DNA of 64,000 nucleotides from Acidobacteriota bacterium (GCA_003224525.1 QHZB01000183.1:1-64000); one strand, 5' to 3'. Shown: positions 26,336-36,245, counted from the first letter of the stretch. Made by a program: numbers and translations. The notes: generated by a model not told the origin, from the sequence alone.

Positions 26336-27649
26336 CTACGCCGGCAAGGTCTGCCCGCGGGTTTCCGTGCCAAAGGGAATGAGGAGCAGACCAATGGCGA
26401 ACGCGATCGACGTCAGGGCGACAGGAATTCCCAGTGATTGAAAATGCTGGACCCCGGCGCCGACCAGAAAGGTGATCCCCGCTCCGCCAAATCGCGCAAA
26501 GGACGTGGAAAACGCGAAAGCGCTCGCCCGGCATTCCGTCGGATATTGTTCCGGCAGCCACAGCGTATAAACCGCAAAATTCGCGCCACCACAGCCAAGA
26601 AAGAAAAGGCAAACAAAGAACCACGGCAGCGCGGCCGCCCCGAGATAGAAAACCTTTCCAAACGTGAGCGCGATGAAGGCCAGCATCAGCGCGAAAAAAA
26701 ATCCCAATGCGCCGCGCCGTCCGAGTTTCTCCGCAAGCCACGGCATCGCCAGGCAGCCCAGAATCGTCGCAAGAGAAACGAGCATCGTGGCGCTCGAAGC
26801 GAGTTGCGTCGCATGGGGCCCCGCTCGGCCAGCCGCTTCCGCAAGCACCGTCACCGCGGCCGGAACGTACACCGTTCCTGCCCAGAGTCCGCAAATGGAA
26901 GCTAACATGTATAAGGAATTCAGAATCGTTCTGCGGCGCATTCCGCTCGAAAAAAGTATCGCCAGCGGTTTCCATATCTGCCAGGAGCGAACAACTCCTT
27001 CTTTTTGCCGCCAGCGCTGCGGCTCGGTTACGCCGTGACGAACCCACGCCAGCAGTAGCGCTGGCCATCCCCCAACAAAAAACATCATGCGCCATCCATA
27101 GCGGCTGCCGATCCAGTAGTTCAGCAGCGCGGCAAGAAAAATCCCCACGTAATACCCCGTGTGCATGTATCCGGCGCCGGCGCACCGGCGGTCTTCCGGC
27201 CACTCCTCGGCGACGAACGTGCCTCCCATCGCCCATTCCCCGCCGATGCCGATTCCTGCAAGCAAGCGCAACACCGCAAGCTGCCAGACACTCGTCACCA
27301 GCGCACTGAGAAAAGTGAACACCGAGTACCAAACGATAGTGAGCATGAGCGTTCGAACGCGGCCAAACTTGTCGCCGACGGGACCCCAGAGAAACGCGAG
27401 TCCCCATCCGCAGAGGAACAGGGCAAAGAGCAATCCGCCGTAATAGCCGATGTTGCCTTTCGTTGCGGCAATGCCGGATCGCGGCAGGAGTTCGCGTAAG
27501 GAAGGCACCAGGACCAGGGCGTAAATGAAGGAATCCATGCCGTCGAGCGTCCATCCTCCCCACGCGGCCCAGAATCCGCGGACTTGATTTCGTGTGAGTG
27601 GCGTCGCCTTAGTGAGTTGCGGTTCCAGATGGATGCCAGCAGTGGACAT
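26336..27649 (-). CDS. MFS carboxylate transporter (lactate/pyruvate or sialate-type)
   Basis: 437 aa, twelve helices. Family marks: FWAAWGGWTLDGMDSF in helix 1, GDKFGRVRTL (the loop 2-3 MFS motif) and GIGIGGEWAMGGTFVAEEWPE in helices 4-5, typical of proton-coupled carboxylate symporters of the Jen1/NanT type. It likely imports an acid used by the dehydrogenase encoded just downstream. Start: ATG at 27647-27649, without a clear ribosome-binding site. Substrate not determinable from sequence. Confidence 0.85.
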   Translation of the reverse strand: MSTAGIHLEPQLTKATPLTRNQVRGFWAAWGGWTLDGMDSFIYALVLVPSLRELLPRSGIAATKGNIGYYGGLLFALFLCGWGLAFLWGPVGDKFGRVRTLMLTIVWYSVFTFLSALVTSVWQLAVLRLLAGIGIGGEWAMGGTFVAEEWPEDRRCAGAGYMHTGYYVGIFLAALLNYWIGSRYGWRMMFFVGGWPALLLAWVRHGVTEPQRWRQKEGVVRSWQIWKPLAILFSSGMRRRTILNSLYMLASICGLWAGTVYVPAAVTVLAEAAGRAGPHATQLASSATMLVSLATILGCLAMPWLAEKLGRRGALGFFFALMLAFIALTFGKVFYLGAAALPWFFVCLFFLGCGGANFAVYTLWLPEQYPTECRASAFAFSTSFARFGGAGITFLVGAGVQHFQSLGIPVALTSIAFAIGLLLIPFGTETRGQTLPA

Positions 27650-27723
27650 ATAGCGCGGACTATATCAAAAGAGGCTGCGGGGAAAAGAAAAATCGATGTG
27701 ATGGAAAGGCTGTGTGGCAATGT

Positions 27724-28491
27724 CTAGCGATAGCCTCGAATGAAAAAATAGATGGTCATGGCGGCCCCCACGAAAATGACAAAAGCGCGTATCCAGGCCT
27801 GCGGCAGCTTCTGCGCGTAGTGCGCGCTGGAATAGCCACCCAGGAGTGCGCCTGCGGTCATCACCATTCCCTGGGGCCAGAGGATCGCTCTCGTGGCGAT
27901 AAACGTGACCGTCGCGACGCCGTTGATGATCCCTCCAAGGATCACTTTGAGCTTGTTCATCGCATGGATATCGGTCATGCCCATAGCCGCGAGCATAGCC
28001 AAGTTCATGATCCCAATCCCGCCACCGAAGTAGCCTCCGTAAACAGCCACGAGCAGCTCGAAGATCGCAGCGCCTGTTACCGCTGCATTCGTGGCGTCGT
28101 GAGAGATTCCTGCGGAAATCCGCCCTGTAAGATGCTTGCCGAATGCGAACAGCAGCGTCGCACCAAGGAGCAGCCAGGGCAGAACGCGGAGAAAAGTCTG
28201 GGCAGGCGTGTTGATGAGAAGAAACGCTCCTGCCAAACCGCCGACGACGCTCGTAATCACGAGCGGAATCATGATGCGCCTCGGGATGTTCAGTCTTTGC
28301 GGGTAAGCGCCGCCGCTGGCCGTCGTGCCAACCCAGAGCGCCAGCGTGTTGGTCGCATTCGCCGTCACTGGCGGCACTCCCGTGAACAGGAGGGCGGGAA
28401 AAGAAACGAAACTCCCTCCCCCCGCGACGGCATTGATGCCTCCCCCGAGGGCCCCGGCAAGGAACAGGAATATCGCGTCGTGAAGGTTCAA
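27724..28491 (-). CDS. TSUP (TauE/SafE) family membrane exporter
   Basis: 255 aa with about eight helices. The tandem TauE/SafE signature is clear: GALGGGINAVAGGGSFVSFPAL near the N-terminus and the second copy ELLVAVYGGYFGGGIGIMNLAML in the middle. Members move sulfite, sulfoacetate or other small organic anions; substrate unknown here. The start looks like a TTG at 28489-28491. It lies 74 bases upstream of the MFS gene on the same strand. Confidence 0.85.
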   Translation of the reverse strand: MNLHDAIFLFLAGALGGGINAVAGGGSFVSFPALLFTGVPPVTANATNTLALWVGTTASGGAYPQRLNIPRRIMIPLVITSVVGGLAGAFLLINTPAQTFLRVLPWLLLGATLLFAFGKHLTGRISAGISHDATNAAVTGAAIFELLVAVYGGYFGGGIGIMNLAMLAAMGMTDIHAMNKLKVILGGIINGVATVTFIATRAILWPQGMVMTAGALLGGYSSAHYAQKLPQAWIRAFVIFVGAAMTIYFFIRGYR

Positions 28492-28604
28492 GCCTGAGTT
28501 TTATCACGATTGCGACCTCCTGCTCCAGCCGGACAAATCCCCGCCTAAAGGAATCCTCGCAAAAATTCCATTCCTGTTTCCTCTCGATCCGGTTCAGTCA
28601 TTTC

Positions 28605-28633
28605 TTGACAACGCAGGCAGAGGCGTATATGAA
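28605..28633 (+). promoter_or_regulatory. Promoter of the MHS-type transporter gene
   Basis: TTGACA (28605-28610), 17 bases and TATGAA (28628-28633). It lies in the 244-base gap divergent from the TSUP gene, about 100 bases ahead of the transporter start. Confidence 0.5.
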
Positions 28634-28735
28634 CGGGGCGTTCGAAAGCCCTCCGCCACTGAAGACTTGGCTCGCACCCGTTATCGCGAGTCAACAGGGG
28701 GACAACACCCAGCTTGAAGTTGAACAGGAGGAACC

Positions 28736-30196
28736 ATGGCCAGCCGAGCAGACGCAATCCCGATGGGCAGTACCGCCGAATACAGCATCTGGAGGGTGAT
28801 TCTAGCCTCTTCTGTCGGCACCATGATCGAGTGGTATGACTTTTATATTTTCGGCAGCCTCGCGGCCGTGCTTTCTCCGAAATTCTATCCTGCCGGCAAC
28901 GATACCATAGCTCTCATCGCGTACTTGTCCACCTTCGCAGTGGGCTTTCTGGTACGCCCGTTCGGTGCATTGTTCTTCGGCCGCATTGGTGATCTTGTCG
29001 GTCGCAAGTACGCCTTTCTTGTGACGCTAACCATCATGGGCGGAGCCACTGCTCTGATTGGTTTCCTCCCCACGTACGCCACGGCGGGCTGGTTCGCGCC
29101 AGTCACATTACTTGCCATCCGGGTTTTGCAAGGCCTGGCGCTGGGCGGCGAGTACGGCGGTGCGGCGGTGTACGTTGCGGAACACGTCCCCGACGGCAAG
29201 CGCGGCTTCTACACAAGCTTCATCCAAATCACAGCAACATTGGGCTTGTTTGTTTCCCTGATCGTGATCCTCGTAACCCAGTCTTGGATGAGCAAGGAGG
29301 CCTTCTCGGCATGGGGTTGGCGAGTACCGTTCCTGCTTTCAATTATCCTGGTGAGTATCTCGCTGTATATCCGGCTGAAGATGAAGGAATCGCCGATCTT
29401 CGCTTCCATCAAGAGTGCGGGAATGACTTCTGCGCAGCCGCTGAAGGATGCTTTTGGGAAATGGGAGAATCTCAAGCGCGTACTCATCTCACTTCTGGGC
29501 GCCACCGCGGGACAGGGCGTGGTTTGGTACACGGGGCAGTTCTATGCTTTGTTTTACATGCAGACAGTTCTCAAGATAAATACGCGCACGGCCAGCATCA
29601 TCATCGCCATTGCCCTTCTGATTGGGATGCCGCTGTTCACGCTGTTCGGGTGGCTTTCGGACAAAATCGGGCGGAAGAAGATCATGATGGCTGGTTGCTT
29701 AATTGCTGTACTTACCTATATTCCGATTTACAAGGCCATGGAGTTCTACGCGGGCAATAACGTGGAGACTGTCAAGTCCACGAAGAACAAGGTTACTGGC
29801 GCCATCGCTCTAACACCATTGAGCCGCGACGCCGCGGGCACGCTCGTTCCGGCAAAGGAAGCCCCGAATCCTAACGTACCAATGCTGGTACTTCTGGTAC
29901 TCATTCAGGTCGTTTATGTTTGCATGGTGTACGGTCCTATCGCTGCGTACCTTGTCGAGGCGTTCCCGGCAAGAATACGGTATACGTCCCTTTCCCTGCC
30001 CTATCACATAGGAAACGGTGTGTTCGGGGGCATGGTGCCGTTGATTGGACTTTCTATCTGTGCAGCCACAGGCAATATCTTGGCCGGGCTGTACTATCCG
30101 ATGATCGTAGCCAGCATGACCTTCATCGTGGGGAGCTTACTGCTCAAGGAGACCCACGGCACCCTCATCTGGGACGAGGTCAGCGGCATGAAGTAG
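28736..30196 (+). CDS. MHS-family metabolite:proton symporter
   Basis: 486 aa, twelve helices, MFS. Helix 1 has the MHS signature (GTMIEWYDFYIFG), the loop 2-3 motif is GRIGDLVGRKYAF, and helix 4-5 has GLALGGEYGGAAVYVAEH. Members import citrate, oxoglutarate, shikimate or other carboxylates. A strong AGGAGG lies 6 bases before the ATG. An insert of ~45 residues in the periplasmic/cytoplasmic loop (about 350-385) is not seen in short relatives. Its neighbour downstream is acetyl-CoA synthetase, so an acetate-yielding carboxylate is a reasonable substrate guess. Confidence 0.88.
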   Translation: MASRADAIPMGSTAEYSIWRVILASSVGTMIEWYDFYIFGSLAAVLSPKFYPAGNDTIALIAYLSTFAVGFLVRPFGALFFGRIGDLVGRKYAFLVTLTIMGGATALIGFLPTYATAGWFAPVTLLAIRVLQGLALGGEYGGAAVYVAEHVPDGKRGFYTSFIQITATLGLFVSLIVILVTQSWMSKEAFSAWGWRVPFLLSIILVSISLYIRLKMKESPIFASIKSAGMTSAQPLKDAFGKWENLKRVLISLLGATAGQGVVWYTGQFYALFYMQTVLKINTRTASIIIAIALLIGMPLFTLFGWLSDKIGRKKIMMAGCLIAVLTYIPIYKAMEFYAGNNVETVKSTKNKVTGAIALTPLSRDAAGTLVPAKEAPNPNVPMLVLLVLIQVVYVCMVYGPIAAYLVEAFPARIRYTSLSLPYHIGNGVFGGMVPLIGLSICAATGNILAGLYYPMIVASMTFIVGSLLLKETHGTLIWDEVSGMK

Positions 30197-30301
30197 CGGG
30201 TCTTCACAGATTGACGCGCGCGCCTGCGCGGTAGCATCATTTTTGTCGTTCCTCGTTAATGCCTAACAATCGAACTCATTCTTCGAAGGGGAGTTGCCGC
30301 C

Positions 30302-32419
30302 GTGGCCAAAGCACGTCAGAAAACGAAAGCATCGAAGGGCAAGCAAAAGCTCACCGAAGCGCAAATTGCCGTTCACTGGAAAGAAGAAGAATACTTTCGA
30401 CCTTCCAAGAAGTTCATCGCTCAGGCCAATCTCGCCGATCCCGCCTTCGTCAAAAAATTCAGCGAAAAGCATTTTCCGGAATGCTTCGACCATTACGCTT
30501 CCCTCCTCCATTGGGACAAACCCTGGCGCAAGACCCTCGACACCAGCGACCCTCCCTTCTGGAAATGGTTCGTCGGCGGCAAACTCAATGCCTGCTACAA
30601 CTGCGTCGACCGCCACCTCGCCAAACACAAGAACAAGGCCGCGCTGATCTTCGTCCCTGAGCCTGAAGGCGAGGCCGCTACGGTCATCACCTACCAGGAA
30701 CTCTACAAGCGCGTAAACGAAGTTGCCGCCATGCTTCGCGATTTCGCGGGACTCAAAACCGGCGATCGCGTCACCATCCACATGCCGATGATTCCGGAGT
30801 TGCCGATCACCATGCTGGCCTGCGCGCGGCTCGGCGTCGTGCATTCCGTCGTCTTCGGCGGCTTCAGCGGCGAAGCCTGCGGCCTGCGCGCCGCCGATTC
30901 CGGCAGCCGCGTCCTCATCTACGCCGACGGATATCACCGCAACGGCAAGTGGGTGGATCACAAAGCCAGCGCTGACATCGCCGTGCGAACTGCGACGAAA
31001 GAGGGCCAGGAGATTGACAAGGTCCTCGTGTGGAAACGCTATCCCGGAAAATACACTTCGGAAACACCCATGATCATGGGCCGCGACGTCTTCGTCGACG
31101 AAGTCTTGAAAAACTATCGCGGCCAGATCGTCGAGCCCGTCTCGCAGGACGCCGAAGCTCCGCTCTTCCTGATGTACACCAGCGGCACCACCGGCAAACC
31201 CAAGGGCTGCCAACACCGCACCGGAGGCTACCTCGCCTACGTTACAGGCACCGCCAAGTATTACCAGGACATTCATCCCGAAGACGTCTACTGGTGCATG
31301 GCTGACATCGGCTGGATTACCGGGCACTCTTATATCGTTTACGGCCCGATGGCTCTCGCCGCCAGCAGCGTCCTCTACGAAGGCGTCCCGCAATTCCCCG
31401 ACGCCGGTCGTCCCTGGCGCATCGCCGAACGCCTCGACGTCAACATTTTCCACACTTCCCCCACCGCCATCCGCATGCTTCGCAAAGCCGGCGGCGATGC
31501 GCCGAAAAATTACAGCTACCACTTCAAGCACATGACCACCGTCGGCGAACCGATCGAGCCGGAAGTCTGGAAGTGGTATCACGAAGTCGTTGGCAAGGGC
31601 GAAGCTGTCATCGTCGACACTTGGTGGCAAACGGAAACCGGCGGCTTCCTCTGTAGCACCAAGCCTGCGCTCGATCTCATGAAGCCCGGCAGCGCGGGCC
31701 CCGCCGTGCTCGGAATTTATCCGGTTATTTGGGACGAGGAAGGAAATGAAGTCAAAGCGGGCTCGGGAAACGCCGGCAACATCTGCATTCGGAATCCCTG
31801 GCCGGGCATCATGCAGACCATTTGGGGCGACTCCCAGCGCTTCGTCACGCAGTACTACAAAAAGTACAACAAGAATCCGAAGAGCAAGGACTGGCGCGAC
31901 TGGCCTTACTATGCGGCGGACGGCGCCGTGCTCCCCGCCGACGGTTACTATCGCATCCTCGGCCGCGTCGATGACGTCATCAACGTCGCCGGGCATCGCC
32001 TCGGCACCAAGGAAGTCGAATCCGCCTGCCTCACGATTCCCGAAGTCGCCGAAGCCGCCGTCGTCCCGGCCGTGGACGAAGTCAAAGGCCGCGTCCCTGT
32101 CGTCTACATCTCGCTGAAGCCCGGTGTTCCGACCACCAAAGCCATCCAGGACAAAGTCGTCTCCACCATCGAAACCATGATCGGCAAAATCGCCCGCCCC
32201 AAGACCATCCACATTGTTCCAGACATGCCCAAGACCCGCTCCGGCAAGATCATGCGCCGCGTCCTCGCCGCCATCTCCAATCACATGGACACCGGCGACA
32301 TCACCACCCTCGCGAACCCCGACATCGTCGAGCAAATTCGCGAGCTCGTCCAGGGCCGCAACGTCGCTCCGCTCATGGAAGGCCCCGAAGACATCAAGCG
32401 CTTCGGCGACGAGCGCTAG
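30302..32419 (+). CDS. acs: Acetyl-CoA synthetase, AMP-forming
   Basis: 705 aa. It activates acetate with ATP and CoA through acetyl-AMP. Visible motifs: YTSGTTGKPKGCQHRTGGY (P-loop), TWWQTETGG (motif of acyl-AMP binding), YYRILGRVDDVINVAGHRLG (hinge) and PKTRSGKIMRR with the regulatory/catalytic Lys. Longer than the usual ~650 aa: the N-terminus has a Lys/Ala-rich lead of ~20 residues before the KEEEYFRPSKKF start of the fold, plus an insert around 520-545. The start is a GTG at 30302 with a GGGGAG site. Placed in the carboxylate island, it feeds acetate into central metabolism. Confidence 0.95.
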   Translation: MAKARQKTKASKGKQKLTEAQIAVHWKEEEYFRPSKKFIAQANLADPAFVKKFSEKHFPECFDHYASLLHWDKPWRKTLDTSDPPFWKWFVGGKLNACYNCVDRHLAKHKNKAALIFVPEPEGEAATVITYQELYKRVNEVAAMLRDFAGLKTGDRVTIHMPMIPELPITMLACARLGVVHSVVFGGFSGEACGLRAADSGSRVLIYADGYHRNGKWVDHKASADIAVRTATKEGQEIDKVLVWKRYPGKYTSETPMIMGRDVFVDEVLKNYRGQIVEPVSQDAEAPLFLMYTSGTTGKPKGCQHRTGGYLAYVTGTAKYYQDIHPEDVYWCMADIGWITGHSYIVYGPMALAASSVLYEGVPQFPDAGRPWRIAERLDVNIFHTSPTAIRMLRKAGGDAPKNYSYHFKHMTTVGEPIEPEVWKWYHEVVGKGEAVIVDTWWQTETGGFLCSTKPALDLMKPGSAGPAVLGIYPVIWDEEGNEVKAGSGNAGNICIRNPWPGIMQTIWGDSQRFVTQYYKKYNKNPKSKDWRDWPYYAADGAVLPADGYYRILGRVDDVINVAGHRLGTKEVESACLTIPEVAEAAVVPAVDEVKGRVPVVYISLKPGVPTTKAIQDKVVSTIETMIGKIARPKTIHIVPDMPKTRSGKIMRRVLAAISNHMDTGDITTLANPDIVEQIRELVQGRNVAPLMEGPEDIKRFGDER

Positions 32420-32567
32420 GAACATCGCAAGCACGCCCTAGTTTGAGCGGGGCCAGGTCAAGGACCGCGAAGTTTGGATTGCAGGGGCGCACGTCGGGCT
32501 TTGCTGGACCGCCTTGAGCTTTCCGTTGGATCGGGCCGATGAAGTCAAACGATTGAAGTTGTCCGCC

Positions 32568-33089
32568 CTAGAATTCGAAGCGGAGGCTGAGCTGGATCCA
32601 ACGGCTACCGCTCGTGCGGTTCGCTGGAATAAATTGGCTGGAGATAACGCCGAAGTTCTGCAAGCCGCTGGCTAGAGATAGGCTCCCCCCGCACCCGACG
32701 TTATTGCCGTTGGTGGCACCCGGATCGCAGTAAATCACGTGGTTGAACAGGTTGAAGAAGTCGGCGGAAAAGGTGACATGCATACGCTCGGTGATCGCCG
32801 TCGTTTTTCCGAACGAAGTGTCCAGGTTCCAGTGACTCAGGCCACGGAACGGATTCGACCGGCCTGAACGGCCGTCCGAAGCCAGCAGTATGGGCCGGAA
32901 ATCACCCGAGATGGCGGCTTGGTCGTCGAACAGGTTCAAACCTGTGCCCTTGTTCTTGGGGTCGCTGTTGGTACCAACGCCGTTGGATCCAGTGACACCA
33001 GTGTGCACCCCGCCGCCGAAACTACCGGGATTGACAGTGGGAATTTTCCCGGTGTAGAACCATATATGCCAAGCATCCAGGCTCGGTCA
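32568..33089 (-). pseudogene. C-terminal remnant of a TonB-dependent receptor
   Basis: An open stretch without a plausible start reads from just after an in-frame TGA (about 33090) to the stop at 32568. It contains WHIWFYTGKIPTV, FRGLSHWNLDTSFGKTT, ERMHVTFSADFFNLFNHV and ends RWIQLSLRFEF. That is the last ~170 residues of an Oar-like TonB receptor beta-barrel, with an aromatic C-terminal residue as required for outer-membrane insertion. The ~900 residues that should precede it (plug and most of the barrel) are missing. It is a gene fragment, isolated between acs and nirA. Confidence 0.75.
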
Positions 33090-33557
33090 AGATAATTTAT
33101 CCAATATCCTGAATCGGTCCCTGCCCCTCGCATCGGACCAATTTGGCAGTCCGGTCGTCCTCGATCTGCCCATCGGAGCAACATCTACCCCGGTACCCTC
33201 GCAAGCTTGATTCCCAAGGTGAATATAAGAATCCACAGTAATTGCGGCTAACGTCGGCGTTTCTGGCACCATCGGACCCTCGCCGCGCGACCGTGCGACC
33301 GCGAAATGGATCAAGACTATGCGCAATCTCCTCAGATTTTTGATAGAAGCGAGTCAATCTTTGAGTTGGCGTTCGCTACCAGGAGAATGACAACATTTGC
33401 GTATGTTTCGCGGAAGTGGCTTAAAAGCTTCGCCTTCTTGGTTCGGTGGTTCTTTCCATGTCATCGAGACCGCCTGTCTCCACGAAGAGCCCGCCAGTGA
33501 GAACTCCTCCGTCCGCAGCTGCCTTTCGCACGGTCCGACGAAACGCCGGAGACACGC
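33090..33557. other. 468-base region with no supported gene
   Basis: Upstream of the receptor remnant only short frames with stops are seen on both strands; none matches a known family by eye. It may be decayed receptor DNA on its left part and the leader of nirA on its right part. No clear promoter for nirA was found. A GGAGA lies six bases before the nirA start. Confidence 0.4.
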
Positions 33558-35234
33558 ATGAACCTGGGTTCGGAAAAAATCGCTGGGACGATGGAACCGA
33601 ATCAGCCCGACCAACCGCGTGTTGGCACAAACGTCGTCGAAGGCTACAAGGCATCGATGAACGGTGACGGCCTGCGCATCCTCGATCAGTTGCCGCAGAT
33701 CGTCCAGCGGGGCTCGGCAGCGCTCACACCCGCAGAAAAAGAATTGTTGAAGTGGATCGGCCTGTTCTTCCGCAAACCTACGCCCGGCAAATTCATGATG
33801 CGCATTCGCATGCCCAACGGCTTTGTAAGGAGCGGACAATTGCGCACCATCGCCGAGCTCTCCCGAAGGCTTGGCAATAGCGTCCTGGACATCACCACTC
33901 GGCAACAGATCGAGCTGCGCGGTTTCACGCTCGACTCCGTGCCGGAAATCTGGGAAAAGCTTCGGGGCGTGGACCTGCGCACGCTCCAGACGGGCATCGA
34001 CAACGTTCGCAATATCAACGGCTGCGCCTTGGCCGGCTTGACGCCTCACGAATTGTTTGACGCCTCTCCGGTCGTCCACGAATTGGATCGCATCATCGTC
34101 GGCAGCAAGGGCAACCCGGAGTTCACCAACTTGCCGCGCAAGTTCAATATCACGATTACGGGTTGCATGGACAACTGCACGCCTAGTGAGTCGCAGGATA
34201 TCGCACTCGTCCCCGCGAAGAAGGCCGGCCGGCTTGGGTTCAACGTGCTGGTGGGCGGCAAGATGGGCTCGGGAGGATTCACCGTCGCTTCGCCGCTGAA
34301 TGTCTTTGTCGAAATCTTCCAGGCGGCTGCGGTCGTGGTGGAACTGATCAAGATTTACCGCGATCACGGCCCGCGCGAGGCCCGCTCCAAGTGCCGTTTT
34401 GCCTTTCTGATCGAGGAGTGGGGCATTCGCCGGTTACGCGCGGAACTTGTCGCGCGCCTCGGGCATGAGCTCGCCTTTCAAGGCAGAGATATGCGCGGCT
34501 CCACTCAGGCCGACCACCTCGGTGTGAGCTTACAAAGGCAGGCGAGTCTCATGGCTGTGGGACTCTGCATTCCCACCGGCAGAGTCAACCCCGATCAGTT
34601 GGACGAGCTCGCGCGTTTGTCCGACGTCTATGGTCACGGCGAGATTCGTCTCACGACCGGACAGAATGCCATCATTCCCAATGTTTCCGCGGATCGCGTG
34701 GCCAAGCTCCTAGAAGAGCCTCTGCTCAAACAACTCTCACCTCGTCCCTCTCCCTTTGTGCGCGGATTGGTCGCCTGCGTCGGCACGGATTACTGCAATC
34801 TCGCTCTCATCGAAACGAAGAGCCGTGCCATCGCGCTCTCCCAGGCTCTCCATTCTAGAGTGGGCACGGGCGTGAATCCCCTGACGATTCATTGGTCCGG
34901 ATGCCCGGCTGGCTGCGGCAATCATCAAGCTGCCGACATCGGTCTTCGCGGGTTCAAAACAAAAATTGACGGGAAGATTGTCGATGCCGTGGCGATCTAC
35001 ACAGGCGGCCGGACCGGCCCACATGCGGTTGCCGGCCAGGAGATTCTGGAGACCGTGCCCTGCGATGAAGCCTTGCCCGACGTCGTAGCAAATGTCATCC
35101 GTTCCTATCGTTTCGAAATGGAAGCAAAGGAACACGCGGGCTTGACTGACCCGCTGTTCGCAGCCGCCGCAACAGCGGGATTGGCATCATGGCGGACGCC
35201 TCGCGTCTTGGCGCCCTCGGGCGGGGTGGCCTGA
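33558..35234 (+). CDS. nirA: Ferredoxin-type nitrite reductase (siroheme, 4Fe-4S)
   Basis: 558 aa. Two nitrite/sulfite reductase half-repeats are seen, each with a ferredoxin-like and a siroheme domain. The cluster Cys ligands are present in ACVGTDYCNLALIETK and SGCPAGCGNHQ (C-x5-C and C-x3-C, the siroheme/4Fe-4S set). The first repeat carries KFNITITGCMDNCTPSESQD. It reduces nitrite to ammonia with six electrons. The ATG at 33558 is used; an in-frame ATG at 33591 is an alternative. The formate/nitrite channel gene follows at 104 bases, supporting nitrite over sulfite as substrate. Confidence 0.9.
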   Translation: MNLGSEKIAGTMEPNQPDQPRVGTNVVEGYKASMNGDGLRILDQLPQIVQRGSAALTPAEKELLKWIGLFFRKPTPGKFMMRIRMPNGFVRSGQLRTIAELSRRLGNSVLDITTRQQIELRGFTLDSVPEIWEKLRGVDLRTLQTGIDNVRNINGCALAGLTPHELFDASPVVHELDRIIVGSKGNPEFTNLPRKFNITITGCMDNCTPSESQDIALVPAKKAGRLGFNVLVGGKMGSGGFTVASPLNVFVEIFQAAAVVVELIKIYRDHGPREARSKCRFAFLIEEWGIRRLRAELVARLGHELAFQGRDMRGSTQADHLGVSLQRQASLMAVGLCIPTGRVNPDQLDELARLSDVYGHGEIRLTTGQNAIIPNVSADRVAKLLEEPLLKQLSPRPSPFVRGLVACVGTDYCNLALIETKSRAIALSQALHSRVGTGVNPLTIHWSGCPAGCGNHQAADIGLRGFKTKIDGKIVDAVAIYTGGRTGPHAVAGQEILETVPCDEALPDVVANVIRSYRFEMEAKEHAGLTDPLFAAAATAGLASWRTPRVLAPSGGVA

Positions 35235-35337
35235 AACAGATGCAGACGGAATGGCCTGGCATGGGGCAGTACAAGACTCAACGGCTGCCGTAGATGGACT
35301 TAGGGACACCAATCAATTGTGTATGGGAGGAAGAGCG

Positions 35338-36213
35338 ATGACGGATTATGTGAGTCCTAAGGAACTACTACAAGAGGCGGTGCAATTGGCGAGGAGAAAG
35401 TCCGATCTGCCCGTTCGTGACATGCTTATCCGAGGAATCCTTGCCGGAGCGTTTCTTGGGTATGCCACATCCCTTGTCTTCATGGTGTCGTCACAGGGTC
35501 TCCCTCCGATCGCGGGCGCGATGCTCTTCCCGGCTGGGTTTGTGATGCTCGCGTTGCTAGGACTGGAATTAGTCACCGGGAATTTTGCTTTGCTCCCCGC
35601 AGGTGTTATGGCCGGGACGGTGGGCGTCACCAGGTTGCTGCGCAACTGGGCTTGGGTGTATGCCGGAAACATGATCGGCAGCGTGCTCTACGCGGCGCTT
35701 TTTTATCTGGCGATCACCAATTGGCGCACCGGAAATGGCGGCGCGATTGCCGATCTCATGAAAGTAGCCGCGCAGAAAAAAACCTTGGCGTACGTGACAT
35801 TGGGCCCAAGTGGCTGGGCCACCGCGCTGGTGAAGGGCCTTCTCTGCAACTGGATGGTGACGATCGGGGCGGTGCTGGCCTTGGTCTCGCGTTCTACCGT
35901 CGGCAAGATCGCCGCCATGTGGCTTCCGATCATGACTTTCTTCGCGCTCGGCTTCGAGCACTCGGTTGTCAACATGTTCCTGATCCCGTCCGGCATGATG
36001 CTTGGCGCGCCCATCTCCGTGGGCCAGTGGCTTTTCTGGAACCTGCTCCCCGTCACCATCGGGAATCTTGTTGCCGGAACGCTTTTGACCGGCATGGCGC
36101 TCTACGTCACGTATCCCACCGCGACAGCCCCTGCCCCCAGTCAAGCCCAACTATCGACGGCAGGACAGGAGGAACATCAAGCGGCATTTGCAAACGCCGC
36201 CGGTCTTCATTAG
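35338..36213 (+). CDS. Formate/nitrite transporter family channel
   Basis: 291 aa, six membrane helices expected for FNT pentamers. Family marks: GILAGAFLGYATSL, PAGFVMLALLGLELVTGNF and KGLLCNWMVTIG, with FEHSVVNMFLIP near the end. ATG at 35338 follows GGGAGG with seven bases spacing; an upstream in-frame start at 35251 has no such site. Next to nirA, it is best read as the nitrite importer (NirC-like). The hydrophilic tail (about 265-291) is Ala/Gln-rich. Substrate not provable from sequence. Confidence 0.88.
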   Translation: MTDYVSPKELLQEAVQLARRKSDLPVRDMLIRGILAGAFLGYATSLVFMVSSQGLPPIAGAMLFPAGFVMLALLGLELVTGNFALLPAGVMAGTVGVTRLLRNWAWVYAGNMIGSVLYAALFYLAITNWRTGNGGAIADLMKVAAQKKTLAYVTLGPSGWATALVKGLLCNWMVTIGAVLALVSRSTVGKIAAMWLPIMTFFALGFEHSVVNMFLIPSGMMLGAPISVGQWLFWNLLPVTIGNLVAGTLLTGMALYVTYPTATAPAPSQAQLSTAGQEEHQAAFANAAGLH

Positions 36214-36245
36214 AACTCGCTTGCCTTACGCGATTCTTGATTCCC

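Noticed and set aside
30263..32434. 723-aa open frame antisense to acetyl-CoA synthetase
   Set aside because: It mirrors the codon pattern of acs on the other strand, is His/Gly/Asp-rich without any family, and shares no gene signals. Shadow frame.
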